DNA of 60,000 nt, from assembly GCF_029227915.1 (NCBI RefSeq), contig NC_079876.1:14324001-14384000 (forward strand), written 5' to 3'. The translations under genes and the position numbers were made by a program. This document shows, piece after piece, positions 11,511 to 24,487 of this stretch. The stretch's first letter is position 1. Each line of letters opens with the position of its first letter. The DNA is from Hydractinia symbiolongicarpus (lineage: Eukaryota > Cnidaria > Hydrozoa > Anthoathecata > Hydractiniidae). Under the pieces are notes generated by a model. That model saw nothing but the letters and a program-made list of their open reading frames with translations. It had not been told where the DNA came from and ran no database searches.

Positions 11511-12450
11511 TTAGAATATCATAGTTATACATAGCCATATGTCTTTAAATTTTAAAGCTCCTGGAAAAAAAAATACGAGTTAAACAAAGTTGTTTTAAAA
11601 TAACTTTTTCTCGCTATGCAACATAATTATGATATTTATTGAGTTTTCATATTTATCTGTTACACACTTGTATGCCGTTATTTTAGGTCCCAGGCTTTTT
11701 AGAGCCTTAGATATTGGCCATTACTTGAAAATACCCCTATAGATTTTTATACATAATACCGGCGTCAGAATTATCTGTAGAACTTAAAACTTACAACAGA
11801 AATGTGTTTTATTAAGGGGAATTATTCTATTAATTTTTAACATGTAAATTATCCAATCTCTTAATCGCTGTTTTTATGCACTCATTTTTTACTGCGTATT
11901 ATGTAAAAATCTGAACAAATTTTATTTGACGCCCCCAGGTCACAACATGTTCGAAGGACCGATTAGAGTTAACTCAACAAAGACTTATTTCTGTGTTAGA
12001 TAGGCCTCTGCTGTTGAGAGATTTGATGTAAATTTTTAGTTAAAGATTTGATCAAGGAAGGAGTCACAGAGAACAGTTTTAAAATTATTTGAGCATCAGT
12101 CTAGAGAAGGCCATCAGTTAAAAAAGAAAAAAGGAAATGACTACTGTTCTAAATAATCATACAGTTATTATAAAAAACCTTTTATAAAAAAAAATTCCAT
12201 TTCCAGTTCCATTTCGGCTATGAAGTTCACGCAGGAATAAAGAAAAGATCAAGCTGTTAATGTTTCCTAAGAATTTGCCGAAAAATCGAACTGTTTGTTT
12301 TTTATCGCAGGTAATATCGACTGTGTTTTTGGCCCAATTGAACCTTATAATTATAAGTTAAAGGGTGATTTTGGATGTATAATTTTACTACTGTCCTTTC
12401 TATGCATTGCTACTTTACTTTTTCTTACTTTTTTCTACTCTTTCTTCTTT

Positions 12451-12697
12451 TTATTACTTTTTACTAGATTTTACTAGATTTTACCATTTTTTACCATTTT
12501 TTACCACTTTTTACTACTTTTTACTACTTTTTACTACTTTTAACCACTTTTTACCACTTTTTACTACTTTTTACTACTTTTTACAACTTTTTACTACTTT
12601 TTACCACTTTTCATCGCTTTTTACCACCTTTTACCACTTTTTACTACTTTTTACTACTTTTTACCACTTTTTACCACCTTTTACTATTTTTTACTTC
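12451..12697. repeat. 10-bp minisatellite, unit ACTTTTTACY
   Basis: About 24 near-perfect tandem units. The homologous place in copy I (6772-6810) has only three or four degenerate units, so the array expanded after the duplication. The YF-rich ORF here is an artefact. Confidence 0.92.
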
Positions 12698-13391
12698 GTG
12701 ATAATATTCTTTACTTCAGTAGTTTTGGCCTTCACGTTATATTTTCTTCCAAGATGGTACCGATAATTATGAAAAAATCATACGCAGATTCCAGCCTCAT
12801 CCCCAGTTCATCTTGCATCTTTTCACATAATTATTGCGTCATACAAAACATTTTGGCGAGGCGGCGAGTCTGTGACGAACAGGAGTAAGGTGTTCGTATT
12901 AAAATGGCGAAGGAGCTGTATCAGTATCATACTTTTGTTAAAGTGAAAAATTTAATAAAAAGCATTACTAAGCAATGGGGGTATATAATAAGACATCATA
13001 AAGTAATACTGCATACAAGGAAATATTTCATTAGCTGGGAAAGTTTAATAAAAGTATAAAAGTAGCTAGCGAGTACACCATACCGAGAAAACTATCAAGA
13101 TAAAACAAAAGAAAGGAACTCAACTTGTTTCAAAGTGGCCAGGTTTAATTTGCTGCTTTATGCAAAGAATGACCTTACATAAAATGCTAGTTGAGAAACA
13201 TAATGCTGGCCATGTACTTTATAGACAAAATAATTTTGCATGAAATATCAAAAATGTTTTTTTCAAATATATGTATCATTACGTTTTAAATTATATTAGG
13301 TTTTTATCAGTGGGCATATTATATTACTTTATATGCTTTGGTTACCATAAGAAATATAAAGACCCAGTAGGTTAACCGTCGGAGCCATTTT

Positions 13392-13710
13392 TACATCATT
13401 ACATTACATTACTACTATTATTTACCCAGGATAGCCTCTTCAGTTCCTTTTGGTACTGCTATCAACGAGGGTCCTGCGAAGGGGGTCCTAGCGCATTTAA
13501 AGCTCCCATTTGAGCTACGAAAGTCGTGGAAGCACAACAATCGCTCAACTAGACAACCGCCTAAGATATCAATCCTATTCTCATGCTGAGCGCTAAGCAG
13601 AAAGGATAGATTCACACTTTTATAGTCTCTGGTATGACTCGGCCGGGGTTTGAACCCAAGACCTCCCGCACTGAAAGCGAACGCTCTACCACAAGGCTAT
13701 CAGTCGGTCA
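13392..13710 (-). mobile_element. tRNA-derived SINE, full length
   Basis: Read on the minus strand, the element begins near GACCGACTGATAGCC and has an internal RNA polymerase III promoter: an A box (TAGCCTTGTGGTAGAGCG) and a B box (GGGTTCAAACCCC). A body of about 240 bp follows, containing GCAGGACCCTCGTTG and AGGCTATCCTGGGTAAAT, ending in an ATTACATT-type simple tail (plus strand 13392-13430). A truncated relative sits at 4985-5171. The 65-codon ORF over it is a shadow. Confidence 0.85.
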
Positions 13711-15250
13711 TCGACTGCACACTTACCCGGCCTAATTCAAGAAATTTCTAAGTGCAATAACTTCGGTAAAATAATAAAGTTATTGGCTTGAAAATTGTTT
13801 ATTAAGTACTTTTAGACCGATCCGATAAAAGATAATTTTACACAAGATACACATTTTTTACACATTTTACACAGCCATTTTGAGGAAGAGAAAAGGTAGG
13901 AAGATTTTCTTAAAGTGATTCTTGCTTGCCTGTTTTTTTAACACGATATGTAGAAATATCAGAAAATCGAATTCAATAAAATTTTAAGCCACACTTTGAT
14001 TGAGCGCTCAATCCGGCATGCGGTTAAATCAAGTATGTACTGAAGATAGCGGTAGCTGTTAAATAGCTCACCACTGTGATATATTATCTCAAGAGTTTTA
14101 ATACCAATTACAAAGAAGTGAACTAAAAAAATAACAAAAAAGTCTAAACTGAGCATATAGTATATATACCGTCCCATAACTTCAGTAAAAATGAAAATAC
14201 TGACTTGAGATTTGGTATAATATGGTTTTAGATTGATTTGATGAAATGGAGCCAAAAAATAGTTTTATTATCATCATACTTTCAGAATTTCAGAATTTAG
14301 ACCTTCTTAGAGACGCCGATAAGCTGTTTTCTACAGCAAGATACAGATTCAGAAAATATTAAAAGCTATTCTACCCTCAGAAATAGGTCAGAAAAGATTC
14401 AACGTAAAATTATGCCAGTAAACGAAAAATTTAGTTGCAAAAAATAACTTTTTGCTGATATATTTTTGTGATTGGATACCCTTATGAGAATACTGAATTA
14501 ATCTTCACGGTTGGCTAGTTTGGCATTTAAAATGTTTTCTAAGAAGAATGATAACAATAAATTGATGTATATATCAATTAAAAATCGTTTTTTGAACAGC
14601 AGCAGAATTTTGATGAGCTCTACAAAGTGTGACTTTATGGAACTAATTTTGGTCCAAAATCCCCAAAATAATTTCCTTAAAAAATATTCCCCAAGCATTG
14701 TTTTCTTTTAAGGTAGCAATACTTTGCTTTTGGTAAAGCGGTTTACCAATTCTTTCTAAACTATTAAGGTAGTGATACATGATTTGAATCGACATAATAG
14801 ATCACATGTGGACTTGTCAATTTCAATTTTCAAACCAACATGGTGCTGGATTATTTATGTTTTAAACAAAAAAACTTTATTTTTGGATATATGTGTGTGC
14901 AAAAAAATGTGAGCTTGGTAAGTAAAAAATAAAATAAGGCGTTTCAAAAACATGTCATTGAGAAAAGATAATTGTTTAAGTAAATTTTGTGCGAAAAAAA
15001 ACAACTTCGGGATTCGTATAGCAAAATCTTGGTCATCATATAAAAGCAGTAATGTAGACACAGATATGAACTTACAGTTCATGAGAATACTAAAGTTCAG
15101 TCAAAATGAATAAAAAATGTAAATGTTAATATGAAGTTAAATTTCTGCCTAGCTACTTTCAGTCAGGCACCTAGAATGAAACGATCATTTGAAAATTGTG
15201 TAGCTATATTGGCACCTTAGAGAACCAACGAAGTGCTATGGTCAGGTCGG
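13711..15250. other. Noncoding stretch inside copy II
   Basis: AT-rich DNA with several overlapping short ORFs on both strands and no recognisable protein. It has no counterpart in copy I. Confidence 0.5.
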
Positions 15251-16261
15251 AAAGTCATTTATCAATTTCCAAGTTTCCCTAGCAAATGAATGAACACAGC
15301 GCTAAATGCAAGGCATAAGTCTACGTAAATGAAAATAAATGAAAAAAAAATCCTAATTTAAACTTTTGCGCATTGAAAAAAAGTAACATACGATATGTGT
15401 CCAATAGCTACTTATTCTTTAACGAAAATTGTTAAAAAAACTCAAAAATTTAATGCTTGCCATAGAGAATATACCTGCTTTTAATAATTTAATAAGTTGT
15501 TCTTTGGTTTCACAAAAACTTAATTTTTATTAATTTTTATTTTTTTAATTTTTTTTTAATTTTAAACATTTATTTGGCGTCCTGTAGACTACAGATTGTT
15601 CTTCCTGAAAAGTGTTGTAGAGGTAGTAGAATCATTTACCATTTAAACATTGAAAGCAATACTCACGAAAAAGTAATTACCATATACAAGAATTTTTGCT
15701 CAAGTGAGTGGACATAAAAATATAAATATGCTGAAAGTGATACTAGCTGTCATATATTTTTGAGTGGACTGTAGAAGCAAAAAACCCACAGCAATTTCTA
15801 TTAGAAATTTCCAAAAAAATACAGGCTATGTAAAAAAATACAAAAGTGCTATTTTTTTTTCATTGAAACTTTCTAATAGATGTTTCAAAAAAACTCATTA
15901 AAATTTCATTTACTGTACATTTTCGCGAAATGCAATATTAAACAGATGAAAAAATTTCTCTGTAATTGATTGTTCATTTTAACTCCAAGAAACCCCCTTT
16001 GAGGAGATTTCGCAAAGTACTAATGGGTTAGATGGAAATGATCAGGTAAGACCGTATTTGCTATTTAACGCAAAAAAGCATTTGTAATTTCCATATATTT
16101 CGACATTTATCTAAAAGGAAGAACTATTTTTTCCATTTTTCGGTAATTCACAAACCAACATCCGGTTAACATATATAAGGAGGACAGGAAGTTGCAAGTT
16201 CATTAGCAAAATATAAGATATAATAATTACTACATAGTTAAAGAAATACAAATAAAAAGAA

Positions 16262-17660
16262 ATGAAAATTACAAATGTTTCTTGATTGGTATGTCGTTAA
16301 TTCTCACATTTGTAAAAATGTTCAATTTTTTTGAGTCTAAATATGAGACTTTTTATGCGACAGGAAGGACGGATACTTAGGTCCCGAGTGTATAAAGAAG
16401 ATATAATCGATAGAAGTAAATTAACAAATATTAAAAATTTATGAAAACTGAACATCTTCAATACAAAATGTAAGTTTTTTTTAGTGATTTCATTTACAAT
16501 TGGTTTGTCAAAGAGAGGACTGTATTTAAAAGATTTCAGATCCAAAGGATGTCACGTCTGTAAATTTTATCCATTTATCAAAGAGAAGATCAACATTAAT
16601 ATTTTTAATGCAAGTAGAACAATGCTGAAATATGTAAGTACTATGTTGATTGTTTGTAGATATAGTATTCAATGTTTCTGGAAAGATCCGAGAATAAGAG
16701 AATTGAACAATATAGTGAATTTCAATATCTTTCATGGTTATTTAATATGAGATATTTTTTATCTATGATGCACCAGATGTAAGTGCTGAAAATCTTGCCA
16801 TAACACATAAATTTTGACAACTAAAACTAAATGGATTGTTCATAAGTTAGTCCTTTGATTAATAGCTATAAATACATATATGTCAATGATAAGAGTTGGA
16901 AATTTTATTGCGTTTTCTTCTATAATTCAAACAAGTGCTGCCGAATAAATATAGCTGGAATGTTTCAATTACATCATATAAAACGATGACAGAAACATTG
17001 GCATTAATAAATTATTTTCAGTAGTAATGTGTAACTTCATAAGAAAATTTGACTTAAATAGATGGAACGCTAAACTTGGTTCACCAAAAAGTTTGTGATT
17101 GTTGTGGAACTGTTACGAAGACAACATTCTGCCTCATTTGTCGTGCAAAACTTCGTTTTTGTAAGATTGTCAATGCTATGCATTCAAGCAGACAACGGTT
17201 AAAAAAGATCAAGATGTAAGTGAAAACTTTGATTTAATATGTCATCTAAGAAATAGATAATTAAGAAAGTACCAACTTTATTCCATGATAGCTTTCAGTG
17301 CTTCGTTGTTAAACCAACATTGATGCCAAATGCCATCCTTGTTTTTTTTCACTTATTTTATTTTGAGAAATTAAATAATGGACAACTAGCCTTGTATCTA
17401 ACACTGCTATAACTAGTGACAAGCATCTTTTATATCAATTTATTTTCACATTCGATTAATACGGGTATATATGCTTATATGGTCAAATGCAAACAAAAGA
17501 TGAACTTGAAAACTCGTGCAATAATTCCATGAAAGTGCTGGCGGATAAATGTTGCAACGGTGATAACATTCGATTACTGTCCTTTTTCCGACATGTGGCA
17601 GTAGTTCTGAGAAATGCTTATACACTTTATGAGGGAGATTACGTTGATGAACGATGCTAG
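16262..17660 (+). pseudogene. A2: disrupted duplicate of gene A
   Basis: The TATA box (16172-16179), exon 1, exon 2 (16485-16633, GTAAGT donor kept), part of exon 3 and exon 5 (17466-17660) are recognisable. Exon 1 (16262-16288) is one base shorter than in gene A, so its frame runs into a TGA before the junction. Exon 3 (about 17166-17215) has lost its 5' half and three codons between its two cysteines. Exon 4 is missing altogether. Exon 5 has lost its AG acceptor but otherwise keeps a full reading frame, including the adjacent cysteine pair and the terminal cysteine. The combination shows a dead gene. Exon 2 and exon 5 remain open, so decay is probably not very old. Confidence 0.85.
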
Positions 17661-20195
17661 ATTGTAATATTTTTTAGGTGATTTTCTTATGATCCATGCT
17701 GTTTAGTTTTTATTAGGTTTTTGTTTTCTTTATTTTACATATTTTACATATTTTTTGCCTACATATAGAGCAAAAAAATTACATATTTAGATGAAATTTT
17801 TAGATAATTTTTTTTTAACAGCATTTATATTTTTTCTGTTTTTTGTATTTATTAGATTTGTTGTACTTAAAAAATTTATATATATTTATGAGAGCATTTA
17901 AAATGAATGAAAACATATATTTAAAGTCAAGTAAATCATGTATATCTTTAATTTCCAACCATTTTGATTTTAATCAGTTTTAATAATTGTTAACAATATT
18001 GAGGAAAAAAAGAATAACTTTGAATTCATGCTCAAAGTTTCTTTGCTGAATTAAAAAGTCAAAGATCGATTGGTTACTAAAATTTATAAATTATTTTAGA
18101 TAACCAGCGGTGGATTAGGTTTTTTTGAGTGGTGCAAAATAACATCGAAGAAGGGAACAAATGGGGGTATGCCGGTCAAGGGCGACGCCCAAAAAATAAA
18201 CTCCCCTTAACGCCCTTTAGCAGTTAAAATGAATCAGGTCCTGAACTTGTCCATCTGAGTTAAAAGATGTTACTTTTATTTCGAATCGTTTATTTTGTAA
18301 ATTATGTTTTCAACATGAACAATAAAGGTACTGTTACTAAAGCATGGTAGGATTGTAATCATTTAACAACAGCACTAAGACAATATTTTCATTATTTCTG
18401 TAGAAAGTGTAAAAAGAAAAAAATCACTGATACGCAAGGATGCTGTTACTGAACACTAAAAACTTATAATTCTGAATGATCTTTCTCATCAACTTCTAAG
18501 AAATCCAATCAAAAAATATATAAAATCCGTACAAATCATACAAATCCTATGAAAGTCATATAAATTAACTGAAGGTGAAGTGAAAAAAGGATTCTTCCAA
18601 TATGCAATGCTCAACAGTTATTTGAGACTAGTTTAAAAACCATTGTATTAAAAGCATTGCTTCGAGGAAAGAAAGTGTTTGTGGAAGGACGTTTTGTGGT
18701 TCAGCTTTACTGAACAATTTTAGCATTTTGATGGAATAAACTTTTGCGAATTAAGTTTCGTCTGAAAACAATTTCTTTTCTTAGTAGCTTATAATATAAT
18801 ATAAATACATTCTAGTTGAAATGGTAGATAAAATTTTAAACTGCTCTACATAAAAACAATTTTGGCGATTGTTTTGTTAAATCAAAATTAAGAAATTTCT
18901 TCTAAAAAATCTTATTGGCCACCATTAAAATGCATTAAATATAAAATTTAGAAAGTACAGCCATTGTACACAGTTAATTCTATTATATTGGTCTAAAATC
19001 ACCCAATAACAACCCTAAAACCAATATCTTTTTTTACACAAGTGGCTGCATTTTGAAATGTCCCAAAATTGGTCCAAGTAAACACTCCAAGGGCTATAAC
19101 TGGCTACAATAATTTAACCAATTCGCTTTCTCCAAACATCTGCTAAGTACTTATAGGTAAAAGAATAAAACTCATTAAACAGGGTAGGTTCACATTTAAT
19201 GTAGCCAATACAGCAACCTCCCAATGCACTAGTTTATCACAATTTGATAGAAAAAAGGTTAGAGATATGTCTTTTGTGTATCAAGCCTTGTTAAGACTAT
19301 GAAATAACGATAAGCAAACTATATTTTGCATAATGCGATAAGACCTTAGCTCATATTGTGGTAAAGTAGCTCACAGCGGAACTCATTGTTAGCTCATCGT
19401 CAGCCAAAAAATAATAAAGTAATTTTGATTTAAAAAAATTAGCCAAGAGTGACATAAGCTCACTGTCAGCAATCTTTAAAGACAGACGACAGGTACCGTG
19501 CTTAAATGTTTTTAAAAATAGTAGTATGCTACGTTTTGAAAGTGATTGTAAGACTCAAAATGGCAGACAATATAAAAAAAGACTTTTAAAGAAGTAAAAC
19601 TGTTGGCATTTAGGGGAAAGGATTATCCTGGCTTTTTTGATAAATCGGATAAGGAATACAAAGAGAAGACTGTAAAAAAAATACATAAGAAGAAGTGGTT
19701 AAATTGTCTAAAATTATCAAGAATAAAAAGTGCGAATTGGCAATAATATTTGTTAGTTTCGGCTTCAAAAGAGTTAACAATGCAGCGCAGTGTGACCATA
19801 AAACAAATCCATCCGGTACCTGTAGTTTAAAAATTGAAATCGACTAACACAGCATGCGTATTAGTCCTGAATCAGTAAAATAGAATTTTACACCAGTTGG
19901 ACTACAGCAGAACATGCACCAGAAAATCTTTTACACAGAGAGATGCGCCTTTTGCAGCGGTAAGGTGGTGAAAAAGGTAAGACCGATATTCATCTGTTTT
20001 TTATTGCCAAAATTAAGATGACACTTGCAGAATAAATAAAAAATTCCGAAAAACGTAGGAGATGGTGGAGAGTCCTGATCATTTTTACTATCGAATTATC
20101 CAAAACAAGGGGCAGGAACACGCAACACGCTATTTCGTGGAAATATTATTGGATACAACCTCTCTTTTTCAACCAAACTGTCACGGAGCTACACC

Positions 20196-20242
20196 TTTAG
20201 GGAAGGTACACTGTTGCAATCCAACAGTGTACCTTCCCTAAA
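20196..20242. repeat. Perfect 21-bp inverted repeat, 5-nt loop, at a transposon end
   Basis: Arms 20196-20216 and 20222-20242 are exact reverse complements and contain GGGAAGGTACACTG. The right arm runs straight into the AAATCCGCCCCTG transposon-end motif. Confidence 0.85.
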
Positions 20243-20719
20243 TCCGCCCCTGATAGTGTCAATAACATTGTACACAGGCTCCTGCTACAACCCTGAAATA
20301 TATTTAATAGCTCTGGTTGTAGTGGATAAATTTTCCGAAGCAAAGTTCTTTTCAGGAATTTTCATAATTTATTCATGGGCGATTTTATATTTTTAGCGAC
20401 AGGCCGACAAGACCTTTTTTGGTATTTTAATCGAAGAAATTTGACCAACAAATATTTCACATTGCGAATATCTTCATCCGACGAATTTTATCCCTAAGTA
20501 AAGTACTCTTTTAAATTACAAAATTTTTATGAAATACGAAAAAATAAAGTCCTAATGTTTAGGCCATTTTCAAAGAGTGTGAGCAAATTTAAGTTCGAGA
20601 AGAAAATAAAAAAGACATGATGAGAGAAAAGGAGTATGTGGATAACAAAGATAACAAACTTTTCCGCCTCCGTGTTTAAGAGAATCTGTAAAACTAGCTG
20701 TGTTAAGCAACAAGTAACA

Positions 20720-21420
20720 GTGCGAGCTGGCGTTAAACGCCCAGTGCAGCGCCTAATAAGAACAGCAAACAGTATCACACATTCAGGTGGAGCGTTTTAG
20801 TACAAGTATGCGTGTGTCGAGTAAGGCGGCCACAACATTTTAGTGTTTCGATTGCAATATATTTTATGAAAATTCAAAATTGAATTTACTTAAGGCTGAG
20901 TGCTTAGCACAAAAAAACAATGTTGCACATCCATATAGGTGTAATACCCTTTTCCAAAAAAAATTTAAATTAAACAAAAATACAAGAAACAACCCGTCGT
21001 AAACACTGGACTGAGCTCTTAGTACAAATAAACCGTGTTGCACATAGTTTGTGCTTAATACCCTTTTAGTACAGTTTACAACCCGTTGTTACCCGCTTAT
21101 AGCAAAAAAAATTAGTCAATACATATTTTTTTATTTTGCAAAATAAGTTTCAGTAAACTGTAATAAATTAATTGTGACACTGGAGTGAGCACTTACTACA
21201 GGTAAACTGTGTTACACATTCCCATAGGCGTGATAATATAATCTTATCACAACTTCAATTTAAAAAAAACAAAAACACAACAGCCCGTTGTTAAGCACCA
21301 GGTTGAACGTTTATTACAGGTAAACCGTATCACACATGAGTAATAGGTGTGATACCATTTTTCAAAAAACTTTATCACAACAGTTTCAATAAAAACGCAG
21401 GGAACATTCCATCGTTACCC
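20720..21420. repeat. Degenerate tandem repeat, unit about 115-140 bp
   Basis: Four to five units share GAGTG/GAGCkCTTAGTACA, AAACCGTGTTGCACAT, GTGwTAATACC and ACAACCCGTTGTTAC-type words. A related block is at 43.26-43.62 kb. Confidence 0.65.
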
Positions 21421-22123
21421 CCTCTCCAGCCAACAAAATTTAATTTTCAGAATACGTTTTCATGACAGTAATAAAATGTGAGTTACCTAACTACATTTAG
21501 CATCACAAAAATCATTGAATTTGTACCTAGCTAAAACTGCATTTGACTCTACTTTTACTTTTTAGCTACGCAACCCCAACATACAAATAAATATTGATAT
21601 ACCATGTGAGCAACTATCATAAGAAATATAAAGAGATAAAACGGTAAGGTGTACCTAAGTGCTTCCAAAAATTGGAACAGATTAGGAAAAGAATAAGTGT
21701 GTAAAAGTAATGTAAAACCAATACGACCTTGTGGCTTAGTGCCCTCTCGTAAGCTTGTAGCCTCGTGCTCTTATGGTTGCGTATGTATATTTTGATGATC
21801 ACGTGGACGCCCCAGCCTATGAAAAAACAATCCGGTGCAAAAGGGTTAAAAGGTTTAATAATCCGGATTAATAGTCCGGAATAATGGTCCCATTAATGGT
21901 AGGTGGGGCTAGGTTTTTTGCAGTGGTAAAGATCCTGGTAAAAGAGACATGAGTTTAAAAAGATGTAAAAAAAGGTTGGTACGACGATGAAAAGGTTTAA
22001 ACAAATAAATACTATGGTTCCTTCAGCATTGCTCAGGCGTGGTTAGAGGAAATCAGCAAAGGACAGCTCAGCTACCATTTTGCCTGACAGACAGACAGAC
22101 GTATACGGATATTATAATATACA

Positions 22124-22376
22124 CTAGCCGGTAGCCCGTGGGAAAATTCGCTGGGTCGCCGGTCCTTTATATATCGCATTTAATGTTTTCGTAATAGGAC
22201 GCACCTTTCGCCGACACACAGACTGACGGAATATGGCCATTATTAAAGAGACTAGTCGCTAACCCGTGAAAAAATATAAGGGGTCGCTCGTCCTTCATAT
22301 ATTTTCGTGTTTCTGTAACAGGATGCGCCTTTCGCGGGCACAAAGACAGACAAAATACGGCTACTTTAAAGAGATC
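22124..22376 (-). mobile_element. Two tandem Helitron-like units (minus orientation)
   Basis: Each unit begins on the plus strand with a reversed 3' end (ACTAGCCGGTAGCCCGTGG at 22123 and ACTAGTCGCTAACCCGTG at 22251) and ends with GACAGAC-type words and TTAAAGAGA. The two are joined head to tail. The first keeps a poor GTGG/TTCGC stem, the second has lost it. A related piece is at 48290-48395. Assignment rests on the better preserved ends at 53.8 and 56.7 kb. Confidence 0.5.
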
Positions 22377-22379
22377 ATT

Positions 22380-24369
22380 AAAAAGGGTGCTGTATTTCTT
22401 TGCGAGAAGGATTTTCTACTCTTGTAAAAACATCATTAGGAAATTTCACTGCCTTAGTAGTATCAGCCGAATAATTGATTATGGAATATTTTTGTTTTGT
22501 GAGATTGTGGACAACATTGAAGAAAGAATAAATATAACAGGTTGAACTAGCCGGGGAATAATTTTCACGCGCGAAATTTTTATTTGAAGTATTTCTCACC
22601 TATAGATACATTAAAAAACCTTTATCGTCTACCTCATTTATATTGCGTAATGGTAAAAATTAAATGTCAAAAACACGTGATATTAGTTTTAGGATTTGAA
22701 CTTAGACGAACTGATTAGAATAAAGAAACTTAAATTACATAAAGAAAACTAAATTATAAAATTATTTTTAAGCATTTCTTAGCAAAACCGAATACGTGTG
22801 AGTTCGAAGCGCAAAACAGCACAGCACGAATTCGGCACTACGTGGAGTGCTGGTCTTCAAAGAAGGTATTAGGCAAGGGCGTATCTAGCGCTGGTGCCAT
22901 GGCAACACTTAATTGTGAAAAGTGACCTCCTTATGGACAAAGAGACCAAATATCTTTCATTAAATTATTTGTTTAAAAAGCACTCTGGTGAGCGGTATAC
23001 ACATTACTCGGTGCGATTTTTATAATTACTTTTTTCTCCAACACATATTCCACGTTGTTCGTTGTTCCGTGTTTAAAACTCGCGTTGTGTATCGCCAAAA
23101 CAGCGCTCGAACTATGCACGAAGCCACAACGCTTCGCATTCGACCCGTTTCTTTTATACATTTCCTGTACTTGCGCTACGTTTCTTTTACTTTTACCTTG
23201 ACGCTTTTTTTGCGTCGGCTAAATTCATAAGCCAATGAAATTTTAGTACGTTGTAAACACCTCGCTGGCTTTCCGGGAAAATGTGATTTGGCACCAGCTG
23301 GCTCTCGGTGGTGTCGCTGGCACTGGTCGTCTGGTGCCAAATTCTTGATTTAAATACTAAGGTCTTGCTGAAGAAATTTTCGTCTGGTGCCAAAATTTGA
23401 AACGTACGACCCACGATGTTGCGGGTGAAACAGTCGAGATGATATGTTATTATTTAGCTTTGCTTGTGGGCTCTCACTCTTTCCCACTTGAGTTTGACAG
23501 CTGAAGGAAGTGAAGTGTTGCGGATTTTGATATGTAATTACATTTCAGGAATCCTTATTAAATTTAATAATTGCTTTCGGTTTTTGATGCCATATGCGAC
23601 TTTCGATTTCTGCTTTGTAAGTACTTCATTTTTAAATTCTGCTTCCTGTTCTTTTTGTGTTTTAGGATGAAAAGAGATCTTTCTTCAACCAATTATATTC
23701 CCATACCAATAATTATTGACGCCAGTAGAAGGGAAAATCTAGTCTCCGCCCACAAAAAAATTAAAATTTCGTTGAGTTTTTTTTTTACATTTTCTATATC
23801 GAACAAGTTAAGCAACTTATTGCTTTTGTTAGCCTTATATGTTTTTAGTGATTATAGTTTTCAATTAAAATTGACTTTAGTTTTAAAATACCGTTCACTT
23901 TGCCTCACATGTGTATTAAAAGTTTGTTATAATTTTAGAATAGCTTGATTGGTTCAAATTCTCATGAAATCAAGCTGATTGGTGTGAAAATTAACTGTGA
24001 ATAATTTCATAAACAATGCTGCTTTTTTTCTGATCTTCAATTTCGCATTTTTCATAAAACACCGCAAACGCTTTCAGGTTAGATTCGTGTGTTTTATTTT
24101 TAGCTGCAACGGCAAAACTTGAGTGCAGTGGTATCAATTATTCATCTAATATACCTGACACTGAAGAAACTCAATTCCGTCCAGTATTATATGTAATATT
24201 TAAGACGTAGCTAATTGTAATACTTAATTTAAATAAAAAAACAAAAAAATTTGATGTTTGTAATTCTTGTTCAAAGTTTTACAAAAAAAAGGAAAGTTTA
24301 CGTGACTTGAAGTAGAAATAAAAAGTTAAGCGGTTTATCAACGACTCGTTCAGGGTTTTTTAAGGTGTT
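22380..24369. other. Repeat-rich noncoding stretch
   Basis: Contains locally GC-richer words such as TCTGGTGCCAAA repeated three times at 23280-23400. ORFs here have no recognisable domains. Confidence 0.45.
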
Positions 24370-24487
24370 TCGACCACTAGATCGCGTTAAAAGGCGGTTG
24401 TTTCGTTGGGCGGCTCAAAACGCCCTCTAAATTCCATCTTCGAGACTATTTTGTACCAGACAAAAACACCTAAATCCGCCCCTGTTA

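Larger units (their letters stand above)
11866..18000. repeat. Segmental duplication, copy II (carries pseudogene A2)
   Basis: Partner of copy I at 5.93-10.7 kb. It differs by an expanded 10-bp minisatellite (12451-12697), an inserted SINE (13392-13710), about 1.5 kb of extra DNA around 13.7-15.2 kb, and decay of the gene. Confidence 0.75.
18113..24487. mobile_element. Composite region bounded by ~110-bp imperfect terminal inverted repeats
   Basis: The left end (18113-18225) contains GCAAAATAACATCGAAGAAG and then a GGGCGACGCCC stretch. The right end (24370-24487), reverse complemented, gives GGGGCGGATTTAGG, then TACAAAATAGTCTCGAAGA, then GGGCG. The order and spacing match. A third copy of the outer motif (AAATCCGCCCCTG) lies at 20241-20253, so at least two related elements may be nested. 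GGGGCGGAT ends are seen in several DNA transposon groups; I cannot assign a superfamily and find no intact transposase. The short open stretch near 19580-19740 (reading YPGFFDKSDKEYKEK) could be a relic. Confidence 0.5.

Noticed and set aside
12295-12766. Overlapping Phe/Tyr-rich ORFs that look like membrane proteins
   Set aside because: They translate the 10-bp ACTTTTTACY minisatellite in two frames.
13640-13710. A tRNA gene on the minus strand
   Set aside because: A and B boxes are present but the anticodon arm and acceptor stem do not close, and the DNA continues into a SINE body with a simple tail.
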